NCBI RefSeq assembly: GCF_004343705.1
Contig: NZ_SKFH01000010.1
Span: 1-64,000, forward strand
DNA: 64,000 nt
Source of the DNA: Flaviaesturariibacter aridisoli
Lineage (GTDB): Bacteria > Bacteroidota > Bacteroidia > Chitinophagales > Chitinophagaceae
Direction: 5' to 3'
The translations under genes were made by a program, and so were the position numbers. The notes under the pieces are model-generated. The model searched no databases, was not told the DNA's origin, and worked only from the letters and a program-made list of their open reading frames with translations. Shown here piece after piece: positions 50,052-57,299 of this stretch; position 1 is the stretch's first letter; the number at the start of each line of letters is the position of its first letter.

Positions 50052-52985
50052 TTATTGCAGGATGATGGGAAGTACACGGTTTCCGTTCTTGGAGCTGATG
50101 CGCAGGAAATAGGCGCCCGCAGGCACACCGGCGCGGTTGAGCGACAGCAGCTGGCGGCCGCGCGGCAGGTAGCCCTGGCGGAGCGTGCGCAGTTGCTGGC
50201 CGCTGGCGGTCAGCAGGTCAAAGGTCGCGTTGCCGGCCGCCGGCAGGTACAGGTCTACCTGGAAAGCGGGGCCGCCGGCGGGGTTGGGGTAAACGCCTGC
50301 GTCGAGGCTGGACCCGCTGGTGGCGAGGTTCTGCACCGGCGTATTGCTCGAATTATTGGTGTTGCGGTTTGTATAAATATGGTATTCGCCGGGCTGCAGC
50401 GTGATGCTTTGCGCGCTGCCGGTGGCGGTAAAGGTCGTGCCGTCGATCAGGTCGTACCAGGTGCCCGCGTTCTGGAAGGTCACGTTACCGGTTTGTGTAG
50501 CCACGTCGAAGTTGCCTACCACGCAGATGTTGGAGGTGTCGGTGGTTACCTGCAGCCAGCGGAAGTTGCCATTGAGCTGGTAGCCGATGCGGTTCGAGGT
50601 GAAGTTGGCCGCGTACCAGGGATGCGAGCGCAGCTTGATCATCTTGCTCCAGGTGTCGTAAATGCGTTTGCGGTTGGCATTGGCGAAGTAATCCCAGCGG
50701 ATCGGCTTCATATCGGTGCGGCAGTTGCCGTTGATCGTGCCGTTCTGGCAATAGTTGATCGAATAGTCGTAGCCCAGCTCACCGAACTGCCAGAACATCT
50801 TCGGCCCCGGAACCGTGAACAGGAAGGCGCCGGTAAGCTCCATCCGCTGCAGGGCGGTATTGAGGTCGCGTACATTATAAGTGCCCGAGGAGTTGCCGAA
50901 GTTCAGCATCTCGTACATGAGGCGCTCTTCGTCGTGGCTCTCGGCATAGGTCATCAGGTTGGGATTGTTCCAACCGCGCACTGTAAACAGGCCCCAATCG
51001 AGGTTGGCATTGCTGTTGGCGAAGCCGAGGGCCGACTGCTTGTATTGCGTGTGCAGGTTGCCCCACAGCATGAGGCCGTAGTTGGCCAGTTCTTTTTCTT
51101 CGTCGTTCACCGCGAAGTGCTCCAGCACCGCGTAGGCACCGGGTGCGTGTAGCTGCAGCGAGTCGTAATACGCTTTCCAGATCGCGATGCGGCCCGCGTC
51201 GTAGGCATCCCAGGTGCCCTGGTTGCAGTTGGCGCCATTGGCGTCGCAAGACTGGCGCTGGGTGAAGCCTTTCGACAGGTCGAAGCGGAAGCCGTCGATC
51301 TTGTACTGGCTGGTCCAGAAGGCCATCACGCGCGACACGAAGTACTTGGTGTCGGCGCTTTCGTGGTTCATGTCGTAGCCTACGTTGAAGGGGTGCTTCG
51401 CAGCGGGGTTGAACCAGGGATTGTTGGCGGCGGGGCGGCCGTTGGCGGCATCCCAGTACAGGCGCACCATGGGGCTCATGCCGAAAGAATGGTTCAGCGC
51501 GATGTCCTGGATCACGGCGATGCCGCGGCGGTGGCAGGAATCGATAAAGCGGCGCAGCTCGTTGGCGGGGCCATACCACTTGTCGGGGCTGAAGTAGAAG
51601 TCGGGGTTATAGCCCCAGCTGTTGTTGCCTTCGAATTCGTTGAAGGGCATGATCTCGATGGCATTCACACCGAGGTTGGAGAGGTAGTTGAGCGTATCGG
51701 TAAGGGTCTTCCAGTCGTGGTTGGCGAGGAAGTCGCGCACGAGCAGCTCGTAGGTCACGAGGTTGCCGCGGTTGGGACGCGTATAGGAAGTGGAGGCCCA
51801 GTTGTAGGCGGGCGCGGCGGTTTGCAGCACACCCACTACTTCCGTGGTCAGGCCCGTGGGGTAAGGCTTTACGCCCGGGTACACGGTGTAGCCCTGGTTC
51901 ACGTACTGGTCGTTGTAGGGATCGAGCACAAGGGTGCTGTACGGGTCGGCGATGCGCAGGGCGTCGTCCACCTTGTACTGGAAACCGTATTGCTGGCCGG
52001 GGGTCAGCCCGTTGAGCGTGATCCAGAAGAACTTGCCGTCGGGCGTTTTGTTCATCACGTAGTTCAGGTCTTCAAGCCAGTTGTTGAAGTCGCCGATGAC
52101 GGTGACCTTGGTCTTGCCGGGCGCGCGCAGCACCAGCGTCACCTTCGTGGCGTCGCTGCCGTAGTTGATGCCGTCTGCCACGCCGGCCGGGAGGGCCGCG
52201 GTGGGCGAAGTGGTGGGTCCTACGAAGATCTTGATGGTATCTGTTACCGTTGTTGTGCCGCTAGTGGCTTCGGCGATGATGGTTTGCAGGCCGAGCGAGG
52301 TGACGGTGCCGTTGGCGGTGAGCGTCGTTACGCCGTTGGCGGCGCCGAGCTGCACGGGTGCGCCGCCGCCGCTGATCAGCGACAGTTTGAGGTCGGAAGC
52401 GGTGCTGGCGTTGGCGGTTGCCGTAAACGTGGTGCCGGTGTTCCAGTTCACCGCGTCGGGTGTCAGGGCGTAGTTCGGCTGGCGGTTCGGCTTGTCGAGG
52501 CGTACGTTGAACGCGCCGGCGGTATACACCGGGAGGTACATATCGCTGCCGTCGGTGTTCGCCTGCTTCTTGATCGTGGCGCTGGTGGCGGTGCTGCTGC
52601 GAAAGAGGATGGCGATCTTCTGGATCGTTTCGGAAGCGTTGGTGATGCCGAAGAAGCTACGGAGCGAACCGTTGATGGTATAGGTCCATTTGTTGGTGCC
52701 GGCGGGTGTCGCTTTTGCCAGCGGGTCGGCGGTGCCCCACGAAAACCTGCTGTACTTCCAGTCGCTGGGGCCCGTGCTCAGGTTGGTGATGACGCCGATG
52801 TGCACGTAGACATCGGTGGGCGTATGATTCAGAAGCCCCTGGTTGCCGAGGGTGGCATCCATGGTGATGGCCAGCGTTTGGGCCGCGTTTGCTTCGGTGG
52901 GAAAGGCGGGCGTCCAGGTAAGCAGCTGGGCCTGCGACAAAAGGGTAGTGAAAACGGCAAGCGTTGCAAGCAGCAGTCGTTTCAT
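50052..52985 (-). CDS. Secreted GH13 alpha-amylase with T9SS sorting domain
   Basis: 977 residues: signal peptide (MKRLLLATLAVFTTLLSQAQ), N-terminal beta-sandwich regions (about 20-265), a CBM48-like domain (about 285-375, TKVTVIGDFNNWLEDLNYVM), a GH13 barrel (about 405-800) and a C-terminal sorting domain (about 900-977, GVYPNPAGGPAFQVDLYLPAAGN to GAYFLRISSKNGNRVLPIILQ). Catalytic residues: nucleophile Asp569 in GFRFDLSK, acid Glu622 in VLEHF, Asp685 in SHDEE. It degrades starch outside the cell for the adjacent Sus system and is exported by the type IX system. Confidence 0.93.
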   Translation of the reverse strand: MKRLLLATLAVFTTLLSQAQLLTWTPAFPTEANAAQTLAITMDATLGNQGLLNHTPTDVYVHIGVITNLSTGPSDWKYSRFSWGTADPLAKATPAGTNKWTYTINGSLRSFFGITNASETIQKIAILFRSSTATSATIKKQANTDGSDMYLPVYTAGAFNVRLDKPNRQPNYALTPDAVNWNTGTTFTATANASTASDLKLSLISGGGAPVQLGAANGVTTLTANGTVTSLGLQTIIAEATSGTTTVTDTIKIFVGPTTSPTAALPAGVADGINYGSDATKVTLVLRAPGKTKVTVIGDFNNWLEDLNYVMNKTPDGKFFWITLNGLTPGQQYGFQYKVDDALRIADPYSTLVLDPYNDQYVNQGYTVYPGVKPYPTGLTTEVVGVLQTAAPAYNWASTSYTRPNRGNLVTYELLVRDFLANHDWKTLTDTLNYLSNLGVNAIEIMPFNEFEGNNSWGYNPDFYFSPDKWYGPANELRRFIDSCHRRGIAVIQDIALNHSFGMSPMVRLYWDAANGRPAANNPWFNPAAKHPFNVGYDMNHESADTKYFVSRVMAFWTSQYKIDGFRFDLSKGFTQRQSCDANGANCNQGTWDAYDAGRIAIWKAYYDSLQLHAPGAYAVLEHFAVNDEEKELANYGLMLWGNLHTQYKQSALGFANSNANLDWGLFTVRGWNNPNLMTYAESHDEERLMYEMLNFGNSSGTYNVRDLNTALQRMELTGAFLFTVPGPKMFWQFGELGYDYSINYCQNGTINGNCRTDMKPIRWDYFANANRKRIYDTWSKMIKLRSHPWYAANFTSNRIGYQLNGNFRWLQVTTDTSNICVVGNFDVATQTGNVTFQNAGTWYDLIDGTTFTATGSAQSITLQPGEYHIYTNRNTNNSSNTPVQNLATSGSSLDAGVYPNPAGGPAFQVDLYLPAAGNATFDLLTASGQQLRTLRQGYLPRGRQLLSLNRAGVPAGAYFLRISSKNGNRVLPIILQ

Positions 52986-53009
52986 AGCAAGTGTGTATAG
53001 GGGTTAAAG

Positions 53010-53022
53010 GTACATTATGTAC
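53010..53022. promoter_or_regulatory. Palindrome upstream of the amylase gene
   Basis: GTACAT-T-ATGTAC, perfect 6-bp arms, 25 bases before the amylase start codon. Candidate operator or promoter element. Confidence 0.4.
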
Positions 53023-53083
53023 TAATAACACATTAAAGAATGGTGAAAATTTTTTATTTGACCTGGTTGGGGCTGCAGGATTC

Positions 53084-53247
53084 GTGAGCCGTGCGCCGTC
53101 AACCCTGAGGGCGCGGTGCGCGGCCGCGAAACGGATGCTGTTGGCGTTCATTCTTTGTTATTGCGCTAGCGTTCACGCTTCACGCCTCAAGCTTCACGCC
53201 TCACGCCTGACGCCTCACGCCTCACGCTTCACGCCTCACGCCTCACG
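53084..53247. repeat. Paired heptamer array: 4 + 11 units
   Basis: Left: GTGAGCC, GTGCGCC, GTCAACC, CTGAGGG (53084-53111). Right: eleven contiguous YYTCACG-type heptamers (53171-53247) in the inverse sense, ending six bases before a -7-like box for xth. This is the longest array in the window. The 59-bp spacer holds no gene. Confidence 0.85.
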
Positions 53248-53252
53248 TTTCG

Positions 53253-53260
53253 TATCTTGC
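53253..53260 (+). promoter_or_regulatory. -7-like box TATCTTGC upstream of xth
   Basis: Five bases before the xth start codon, identical to the box before paaZ. The mRNA would have almost no leader. Confidence 0.4.
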
Positions 53261-53264
53261 CCGC

Positions 53265-54044
53265 ATGAAGATCATTTCTTACAACGTCAACGGGCTGCGG
53301 GCCGCCATCAAGAAGGGTTTCCTCGAATGGCTGCGCACCCATCCCGCCGACGTGATCTGCATCCAGGAGGCCAAGGCGCAGCAAAGCGACGTCGATGCCG
53401 GGGCCTTCGCCGCGCTTGGTTACGAAGACCATTGGTTCTGCGCCCGGAAGAAAGGTTACAGCGGCGTCACGGTGTTCACGAAGCGCAAGCCCGACGACGT
53501 GCAGTGCGGCACCGGCCACCAGGTGAGCGACGACGAAGGCCGCGTGATCCAGCTCGATTTCGGCAAGCTGCGCCTCATCAACGCCTATTTTCCTTCGGGC
53601 ACCTCCGGCGACGAGCGCCAGACCTACAAGTACCAGTGGCTCAACGAATTTTACGACTACGTGCAGGGCCTGCGCGCCACCCATCCCAACATCCTGCTGT
53701 GCGGCGACTACAACATCGCCCACCAGGAGATCGACATCCACGACCCGAAGGGCAACAAGAAAAGCAGCGGCTTCCTGCCCGAGGAGCGCGCCTGGATGGA
53801 TAAATTTTACAGCAACGGCTGGGTGGATTCGCTGCGCCAATTCAACAACGACCCGCATCATTACAGCTGGTGGAGCCAGCGCTCGCCTACGGTGCGGGCG
53901 CAAAACAAAGGCTGGCGCATCGACTACATCTCCGTTACCGAACCGCTGAAACCCGCGCTGCGCGCCGCTTCCATCTACCCCGACGTGAAGCACAGCGACC
54001 ACTGCCCGGTGTATGCCGAACTGGATGAAACCCTGATCAAGTAA
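53265..54044 (+). CDS. xth: Exodeoxyribonuclease III
   Basis: Apurinic/apyrimidinic endonuclease and 3'-5' exonuclease, 259 residues. MKIISYNVNGLRAAIKKGF, IQEAKAQQSDV (metal-binding Glu), LINAYFPSG, LLCGDYNIAHQEIDIHDPK and the catalytic SDHCPVYAEL with His are all present. WRIDYISVT marks the ExoIII branch. Monocistronic, followed by a REP-like element. Confidence 0.95.
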   Translation: MKIISYNVNGLRAAIKKGFLEWLRTHPADVICIQEAKAQQSDVDAGAFAALGYEDHWFCARKKGYSGVTVFTKRKPDDVQCGTGHQVSDDEGRVIQLDFGKLRLINAYFPSGTSGDERQTYKYQWLNEFYDYVQGLRATHPNILLCGDYNIAHQEIDIHDPKGNKKSSGFLPEERAWMDKFYSNGWVDSLRQFNNDPHHYSWWSQRSPTVRAQNKGWRIDYISVTEPLKPALRAASIYPDVKHSDHCPVYAELDETLIK

Positions 54045-54057
54045 TTTCCAATGTAAC

Positions 54058-54184
54058 CGTCATTGCGAGCGTAACGAAGTGGAGCGAAGCAATCTCTTAT
54101 AGGCCGCGCCGGTAGCCCCATATGAAGCCGCAGAGCCAAAAGATTGAGATTGCTACCCTCGCCTCAGGCGAGGTCGCAATGACG
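54058..54184. repeat. REP-like palindromic element, copy 3
   Basis: Outer arms CGTCATTGCGA (54058-54068) and TCGCAATGACG (54174-54184); inner GAAGCAATCTC and GAGATTGCT. More diverged in the centre than copies 1 and 2. It fills the gap between xth and the next gene. Confidence 0.8.
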
Positions 54185-54200
54185 TCACAAAAATGTTTTT

Positions 54201-54506
54201 ATGATCGTTTACAACGTTACCGTCAAAGTCGCTGCCGACATCGCCGAAGCCTGGCTGCGCTGGCTGAAGGAAGAACATGCGCCGGCGATCATCGCCACGG
54301 GCTGCTTCGACTCCTTCCGGGTGCTGCGCCTGCTGGAGCAGGACGACAGCGAGGGTCCTACGTATGCCATTCAATACCACAGTGCCGGCGCCGAAGGCTA
54401 TGCGCAATATTGCACCGATTTCGCGGCCCGCTTCCGCGATGAAAGCTTCGCGCGCTGGGGCGATCGCTTCATCGCTTTCCGCTCGGTGATGGAAGTTATC
54501 CACTGA
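54201..54506 (+). CDS. DUF4286-family protein
   Basis: 101 residues, a small ferredoxin-like fold: MIVYNVTVKVAADIAEAWLRWLKEEHAPAIIATGCFDSFRVLRLLEQ and TYAIQYHSAGAEGYAQYCTDFAARFRDESFARWGDRFIAFRSVMEVI. This pattern is conserved across Bacteroidota as DUF4286. The function is unknown. Begins 16 bases after a REP-like element. Confidence 0.85.
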   Translation: MIVYNVTVKVAADIAEAWLRWLKEEHAPAIIATGCFDSFRVLRLLEQDDSEGPTYAIQYHSAGAEGYAQYCTDFAARFRDESFARWGDRFIAFRSVMEVIH

Positions 54507-54723
54507 TTTGACGGTCTTGTGCACAATGGAAATGACAGTACGCTGAAACCCTTACGGGGCCGGAGTTTTCAACAACGAAGTAAGCGACGGGGGCTCTGAA
54601 ATACAAGCTGGGCAAGGGCTTGCGCGTTTTGATAATATGCGCAAAAATTCGTATTTGCCGCAAACCCGCCCCCCGCGCGGATTTCAGCCCAAGGGCCTGC
54701 ACCGCCAAAAGGCTGAAAAATAT

Positions 54724-54753
54724 TTTGTCGGTAGGGAAAACCGTATAAATTTG
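54724..54753 (+). promoter_or_regulatory. Promoter of the HU gene
   Basis: TTTG (54724-54727), 18 bases, TAAATTTG (54746-54753): close to the Bacteroidota consensus TTTG-N19-TAnnTTTG, 30 bases before the HU start codon. The clearest promoter in the window. The rest of 54507-54723 shows no gene. Confidence 0.7.
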
Positions 54754-54783
54754 TTGCATTCTAAATCATTAACTCTATCCACT

Positions 54784-55053
54784 ATGAACAAAGCTGAACT
54801 GATTGCCCAGATCGCTGAAGAGGCTGGCATCACCAAGACCCAGGCGAACATCGCCCTGGATTCTTTCGTTGACTCCGTAACCAAGACCCTGAAGAAAGGC
54901 GACAAAGTAACCCTCGTTGGCTTTGGTACCTTCTCCGTGTCGAAGCGCGCTGCCCGCAACGGCCGCAACCCCCAGACCGGCGAAGTGATCAAGATCAAGG
55001 CCCGCAAAGTGGCCCGCTTCAAAGCTGGTAAAGAACTCTCCAGCAAGCTCTAA
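54784..55053 (+). CDS. DNA-binding protein HU
   Basis: 89 residues: [89 protein letters not shown]. This gives the two-helix dimer core and the beta-ribbon arm with GRNPQTGE and the conserved Pro that kinks DNA. The frame is open 49 codons upstream, but the family start is ATG 54784. Nucleoid structure; likely highly expressed from the strong promoter upstream. Confidence 0.97.
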   Translation: MNKAELIAQIAEEAGITKTQANIALDSFVDSVTKTLKKGDKVTLVGFGTFSVSKRAARNGRNPQTGEVIKIKARKVARFKAGKELSSKL

Positions 55054-55071
55054 CTGCTGAGACATAACTGT

Positions 55072-55099
55072 AAAGAACCCCGCTCACGCGGGGTTCTTT
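55072..55099 (+). terminator. Terminator of the HU gene
   Basis: AAAGAACCCCGC (55072-55083), TCAC, GCGGGGTTCTTT (55088-55099): 12-bp stem, with a T-rich tail that merges into the heptamer array. Confidence 0.93.
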
Positions 55100-55100
55100 G

Positions 55101-55248
55101 TTTGTAGTTTGAAGTTTGTGGTTTGGAGTTGGCTGCGCTCAGCGTGACAAAAAGCCCTGTCATCCTGAGCTTTGCCGAAGGATGGCCGGCGCCCCTAAAC
55201 CGCTTGCGGGCACTGCGAAACCACAAACCACCAACCACAAACCACAAA
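55101..55248. repeat. Paired inverted heptamer array upstream of bTHX
   Basis: TTTGTAG, TTTGAAG, TTTGTGG, TTTGGAG (55101-55128) oppose CCACAAA, CCACCAA, CCACAAA, CCACAAA (55221-55248). The 92-bp spacer contains a CATCCT/AGGATG hairpin. The right array ends seven bases before the bTHX -7 box. Confidence 0.85.
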
Positions 55249-55254
55249 CTTGAC

Positions 55255-55262
55255 TATTTTTG
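55255..55262 (+). promoter_or_regulatory. -7 box of the bTHX gene
   Basis: TATTTTTG followed by C, a perfect TAnnTTTGC, 25 bases before the start codon. No TTTG lies at the -33 position; the heptamer array occupies it. Confidence 0.55.
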
Positions 55263-55287
55263 CAGCCTAACTTAAAAATTTACGAAC

Positions 55288-55407
55288 ATGGGACGTGGTG
55301 ATAAAAAAACCAAAAAAGGAAAAACATTCAAGGGCTCTTTCGGCAAATCGCGCCCTGCAAGCGCCAAGAAGATCACCGGCAACCAGGTTGCTGAGAAGAA
55401 AGCTTAA
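55288..55407 (+). CDS. 30S ribosomal protein bTHX
   Basis: 39 codons: begins MGRGDKKTKKGKTFKGSFG, then KSRPASAKKITGNQVAEKKA. MGRGDKKTxxGK and GSxGKSRP are the THX signature; Thermus bTHX binds the head of the 30S subunit in a cavity of 16S rRNA. The protein is tiny, basic and easily missed by length filters. Both flanks carry heptamer arrays, in opposite orientation, so the gene is bracketed by inverted repeats. Confidence 0.9.
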   Translation: MGRGDKKTKKGKTFKGSFGKSRPASAKKITGNQVAEKKA

Positions 55408-55488
55408 AGGAGTTTGTAGTTTGTAGTTTGGGGTTTGTAGTTGGCTGACGCCGGCCTATAAATGACGAACAATAGAACAGAAATCTGT

Positions 55489-55505
55489 GGGAGCCCGGCG
55501 CTCCC
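55489..55505 (+). terminator. Terminator of the bTHX gene
   Basis: GGGAGC-CCGGC-GCTCCC followed by TTTTCTTTT. Confidence 0.8.
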
Positions 55506-55518
55506 TTTTCTTTTGCCT

Positions 55519-55547
55519 ACAAAGGCGCTGCATCGCAGCGCCTTTGT
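55519..55547 (-). terminator. Terminator-like hairpin of pdxH
   Basis: ACAAAGGCGCTGC (55519-55531), ATC, GCAGCGCCTTTGT (55535-55547): perfect 13-bp stem, downstream of pdxH on the minus strand. Confidence 0.75.
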
Positions 55548-55598
55548 TGTCGTCGCTTGCGCAACCACAAACTACAAACCACAAACTACAAACTTGTC

Positions 55599-56246
55599 TT
55601 ATGGCGCCAGCCGCTCCCGCTTCCAGGCGCCGTTGTCTTCGAGGGTATACTGCAGGCGGTCGTGGAGGCGGCTCGGGCGGCCCTGCCAGAACTCCACGAT
55701 GATGGGCCGCACAACGTAGCCGCCCCAGAACTCGGGTCGATGGATGTGCGTGCCGGCCATCACCCCCGCCTGCTCGGCGTAGGCTTCCTCCAGCCACTCC
55801 CTCCCCGGGATCACGAGGCTTTGGGGCGAGGTCCAGGCGCCGATGCGGCTGCCTTCGGGACGCGATTCAAAATAGGCGTCGGAGTCGGCCGCGGGCACCT
55901 TCTGCACAAGTCCGGTCACGCGTACCTGCCGCTCGAGCTCCTTCCAGAAAAAAACAAGACAAGCCCGCGGGTTCTCCGCCAGCTGCATGCCTTTAAACGA
56001 CTGGTAGTTGGTGAAAAACACGAACCCGTTTGGGTCGAAGCCTTTCAGCAACACGATCCGCGCCGAGGGCATCCCGTCGGGCGAGGCCGTGGCCAGCGTC
56101 ATGGCGTTCACCTCGTCGATGCGGCTTTCGAGGGCCTCGCTCCACCAGCGCTGAAACTGCTCCATGGGATTGTCGGCGGCATTGCTTTCCAGTAATTCAT
56201 GCGACGCGTAGTCTTTGCGGATATCGGCGATGGAGCGGTCGAGCAT
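55599..56246 (-). CDS. pdxH: Pyridoxamine 5'-phosphate oxidase
   Basis: Makes pyridoxal 5'-phosphate with FMN. 215 residues: DNPMEQFQRWW, NAMTLATASPDGMPSARIVLLKGFDPNGFVFFTNYQSFKG (FMN site), ACLVFFWKELERQVRVTG, ESRPEGSRIGAWTSPQS, and the C-terminal PEFWGGYVVRPIIVEFWQGRPSRLHDRLQY with the substrate Arg/His. Monocistronic; its start is divergent from the heptapeptide-repeat ORF. Confidence 0.96.
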   Translation of the reverse strand: MLDRSIADIRKDYASHELLESNAADNPMEQFQRWWSEALESRIDEVNAMTLATASPDGMPSARIVLLKGFDPNGFVFFTNYQSFKGMQLAENPRACLVFFWKELERQVRVTGLVQKVPAADSDAYFESRPEGSRIGAWTSPQSLVIPGREWLEEAYAEQAGVMAGTHIHRPEFWGGYVVRPIIVEFWQGRPSRLHDRLQYTLEDNGAWKRERLAP

Positions 56247-56312
56247 GGGGCAAAAGTAACCTTCGGGAAGGGTTTAGAAAGGTTTAGGGGGTTTAGAGCG
56301 GTTGGTAGCCGG

Positions 56313-56606
56313 ATGGGGCCGTCCGGACAGGCGCTCCCGAACGATTTCTACCGTATACAGAATTCGTTCTGTCCGCAACAGAATCTGTTCTATGGAAAAG
56401 AGAATTCATTCTATCCGGAACAGAATCCGTTCCTCAAAATGGGGAACGTTTTCTGTCCGGAACAAAACAAATTCTACCCGGAACAGAATAAATTCTATGT
56501 GAACGGGAATTCATTCTATCCGGGACAGAATTCGTTCCTCAAAAGGGGGAACCCGTTCTACCCGGACGGGAACCAATTCTATCAGCCCGTAAACTCGTTT
56601 ATCTGA
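56313..56606 (+). CDS. Heptapeptide-repeat protein (candidate novel family)
   Basis: 97 codons if started at ATG 56313 (MGPSGQALP, then repeats). From 56340, 12 consecutive 21-base units encode N-x-F-[YCL]-x-x-x, for example NSFYPEQ, NKFYPEQ, NPFLKMG, NSFYPGQ, NPFYPDG; a 13th begins NSFI and ends at TGA. Asn and Phe are kept in all 13 units with both AAC/AAT and TTC/TTT codons, while residue 2 changes freely (D, S, L, P, V, K, Q). No signal peptide, no known domain. The frame is open further upstream across the pdxH start, so the real start is uncertain. It may also be an untranslated minisatellite. Confidence 0.5.
   Translation: MGPSGQALPNDFYRIQNSFCPQQNLFYGKENSFYPEQNPFLKMGNVFCPEQNKFYPEQNKFYVNGNSFYPGQNSFLKRGNPFYPDGNQFYQPVNSFI
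56340..56591. repeat. 21-bp minisatellite, 12 units
   Basis: Twelve contiguous degenerate 21-bp units of the form GAACAGAATTCRTTCTATCCG with no spacers. Many units contain the near-palindrome GAACnGAATTCnGTTC. Coincides with the heptapeptide ORF. Confidence 0.9.
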
Positions 56607-56646
56607 TTGGGGAACAGCCTGGTCCCCTTAAGAACTCCTCAAAACC

Positions 56647-57258
56647 TTAAAAACCCTCCCTTGTAAGGCTCCGGAGCAGGGCCAGTTGTTTTTTAAGGCG
56701 CTCGTTCTCTTCGTAGTCGAGGAGGGATTCCTTGCGGGCTTCGGCCAGTTCGGCCTGGAGGCGCTCGTTTTCGGAGCGGAGGGCGTCGAGGCCGTATTGC
56801 TGGTCGAGGTGCTCGCTGCGCAGCTGCTCGTAGGCCAATTGCAAGGCTTCCCGCTCCAGCAGGGCGCCTTTCCAGGCCGCCATGCGTTCCTGCAGGGCCG
56901 CCAGGCGCAGGGCCAGGGCGTCGAGTTGCAGGGCCAGTTCCTCGAAGCGGGCGGCGCTTTCGCGTTGGAGGTGGGCGGTTTCTTCCTTTTGCAGGCTGGC
57001 GCGGCGGCGTTCCAGCAGCCATTGGATGTCGTCGGCTTCCAGCTCGTCGGCCTCCAGGCCGGGGGGCAGGAAGGAAGGCACAGCGCCGTCTTCCGTGCGG
57101 GCAGTAACCGTGGGTTCGACGGGTGCCGCCCGGTGCCGGCCGGCGCGCAGGGGCAGCGGGCCACTCGCGGGCAGGGGCAGGAACGCCCGGAACCGCCAGG
57201 CGAGGAAGGCGCCGGCGACGAGGCAGATCAGTAGGAATACGGTGAGCATGGACAGCAT
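56647..57258 (-). CDS. Membrane-anchored coiled-coil protein
   Basis: 203 residues: one N-terminal transmembrane helix (MLSMLTVFLLICLVAGAFLAWRF), a short Arg/Pro linker, and a long predicted coiled coil (about 75-200) rich in Leu, Glu, Arg, Ala with SLQKEETAHLQRESAARFEELALQLDALALRLAALQERM and LRSENERLQAELAEARK. I recognise no family. An alternative ATG three codons downstream is possible. It converges on the heptapeptide-repeat ORF with 40 bases between the stops. Confidence 0.75.
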   Translation of the reverse strand: MLSMLTVFLLICLVAGAFLAWRFRAFLPLPASGPLPLRAGRHRAAPVEPTVTARTEDGAVPSFLPPGLEADELEADDIQWLLERRRASLQKEETAHLQRESAARFEELALQLDALALRLAALQERMAAWKGALLEREALQLAYEQLRSEHLDQQYGLDALRSENERLQAELAEARKESLLDYEENERLKKQLALLRSLTREGF

Positions 57259-57299
57259 TTGTTTGGCGCCACCAAGCTACAAGGATTTCCGGAAACGGC

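Larger units (their letters stand above)
55413..55592. repeat. Paired inverted heptamer array downstream of bTHX
   Basis: TTTGTAG, TTTGTAG, TTTGGGG, TTTGTAG (55413-55440) oppose CCACAAA, CTACAAA, CCACAAA, CTACAAA (55565-55592). The spacer holds two terminator hairpins. Confidence 0.85.

Noticed and set aside
53171-53247. CRISPR-like or coding repeat in the 11-unit heptamer array
   Set aside because: The period of 7 is not a multiple of 3, no spacers exist and no start codon leads a continuous repeat frame.
54507-54783. tRNA or other structured RNA before HU
   Set aside because: No cloverleaf with T-loop GTTCRA and matching acceptor stem could be built; the region is better explained by the HU promoter.
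56340-56606. CRISPR array
   Set aside because: The 21-bp units are directly adjacent without spacers, the repeat is degenerate in every unit and no cas gene is near.
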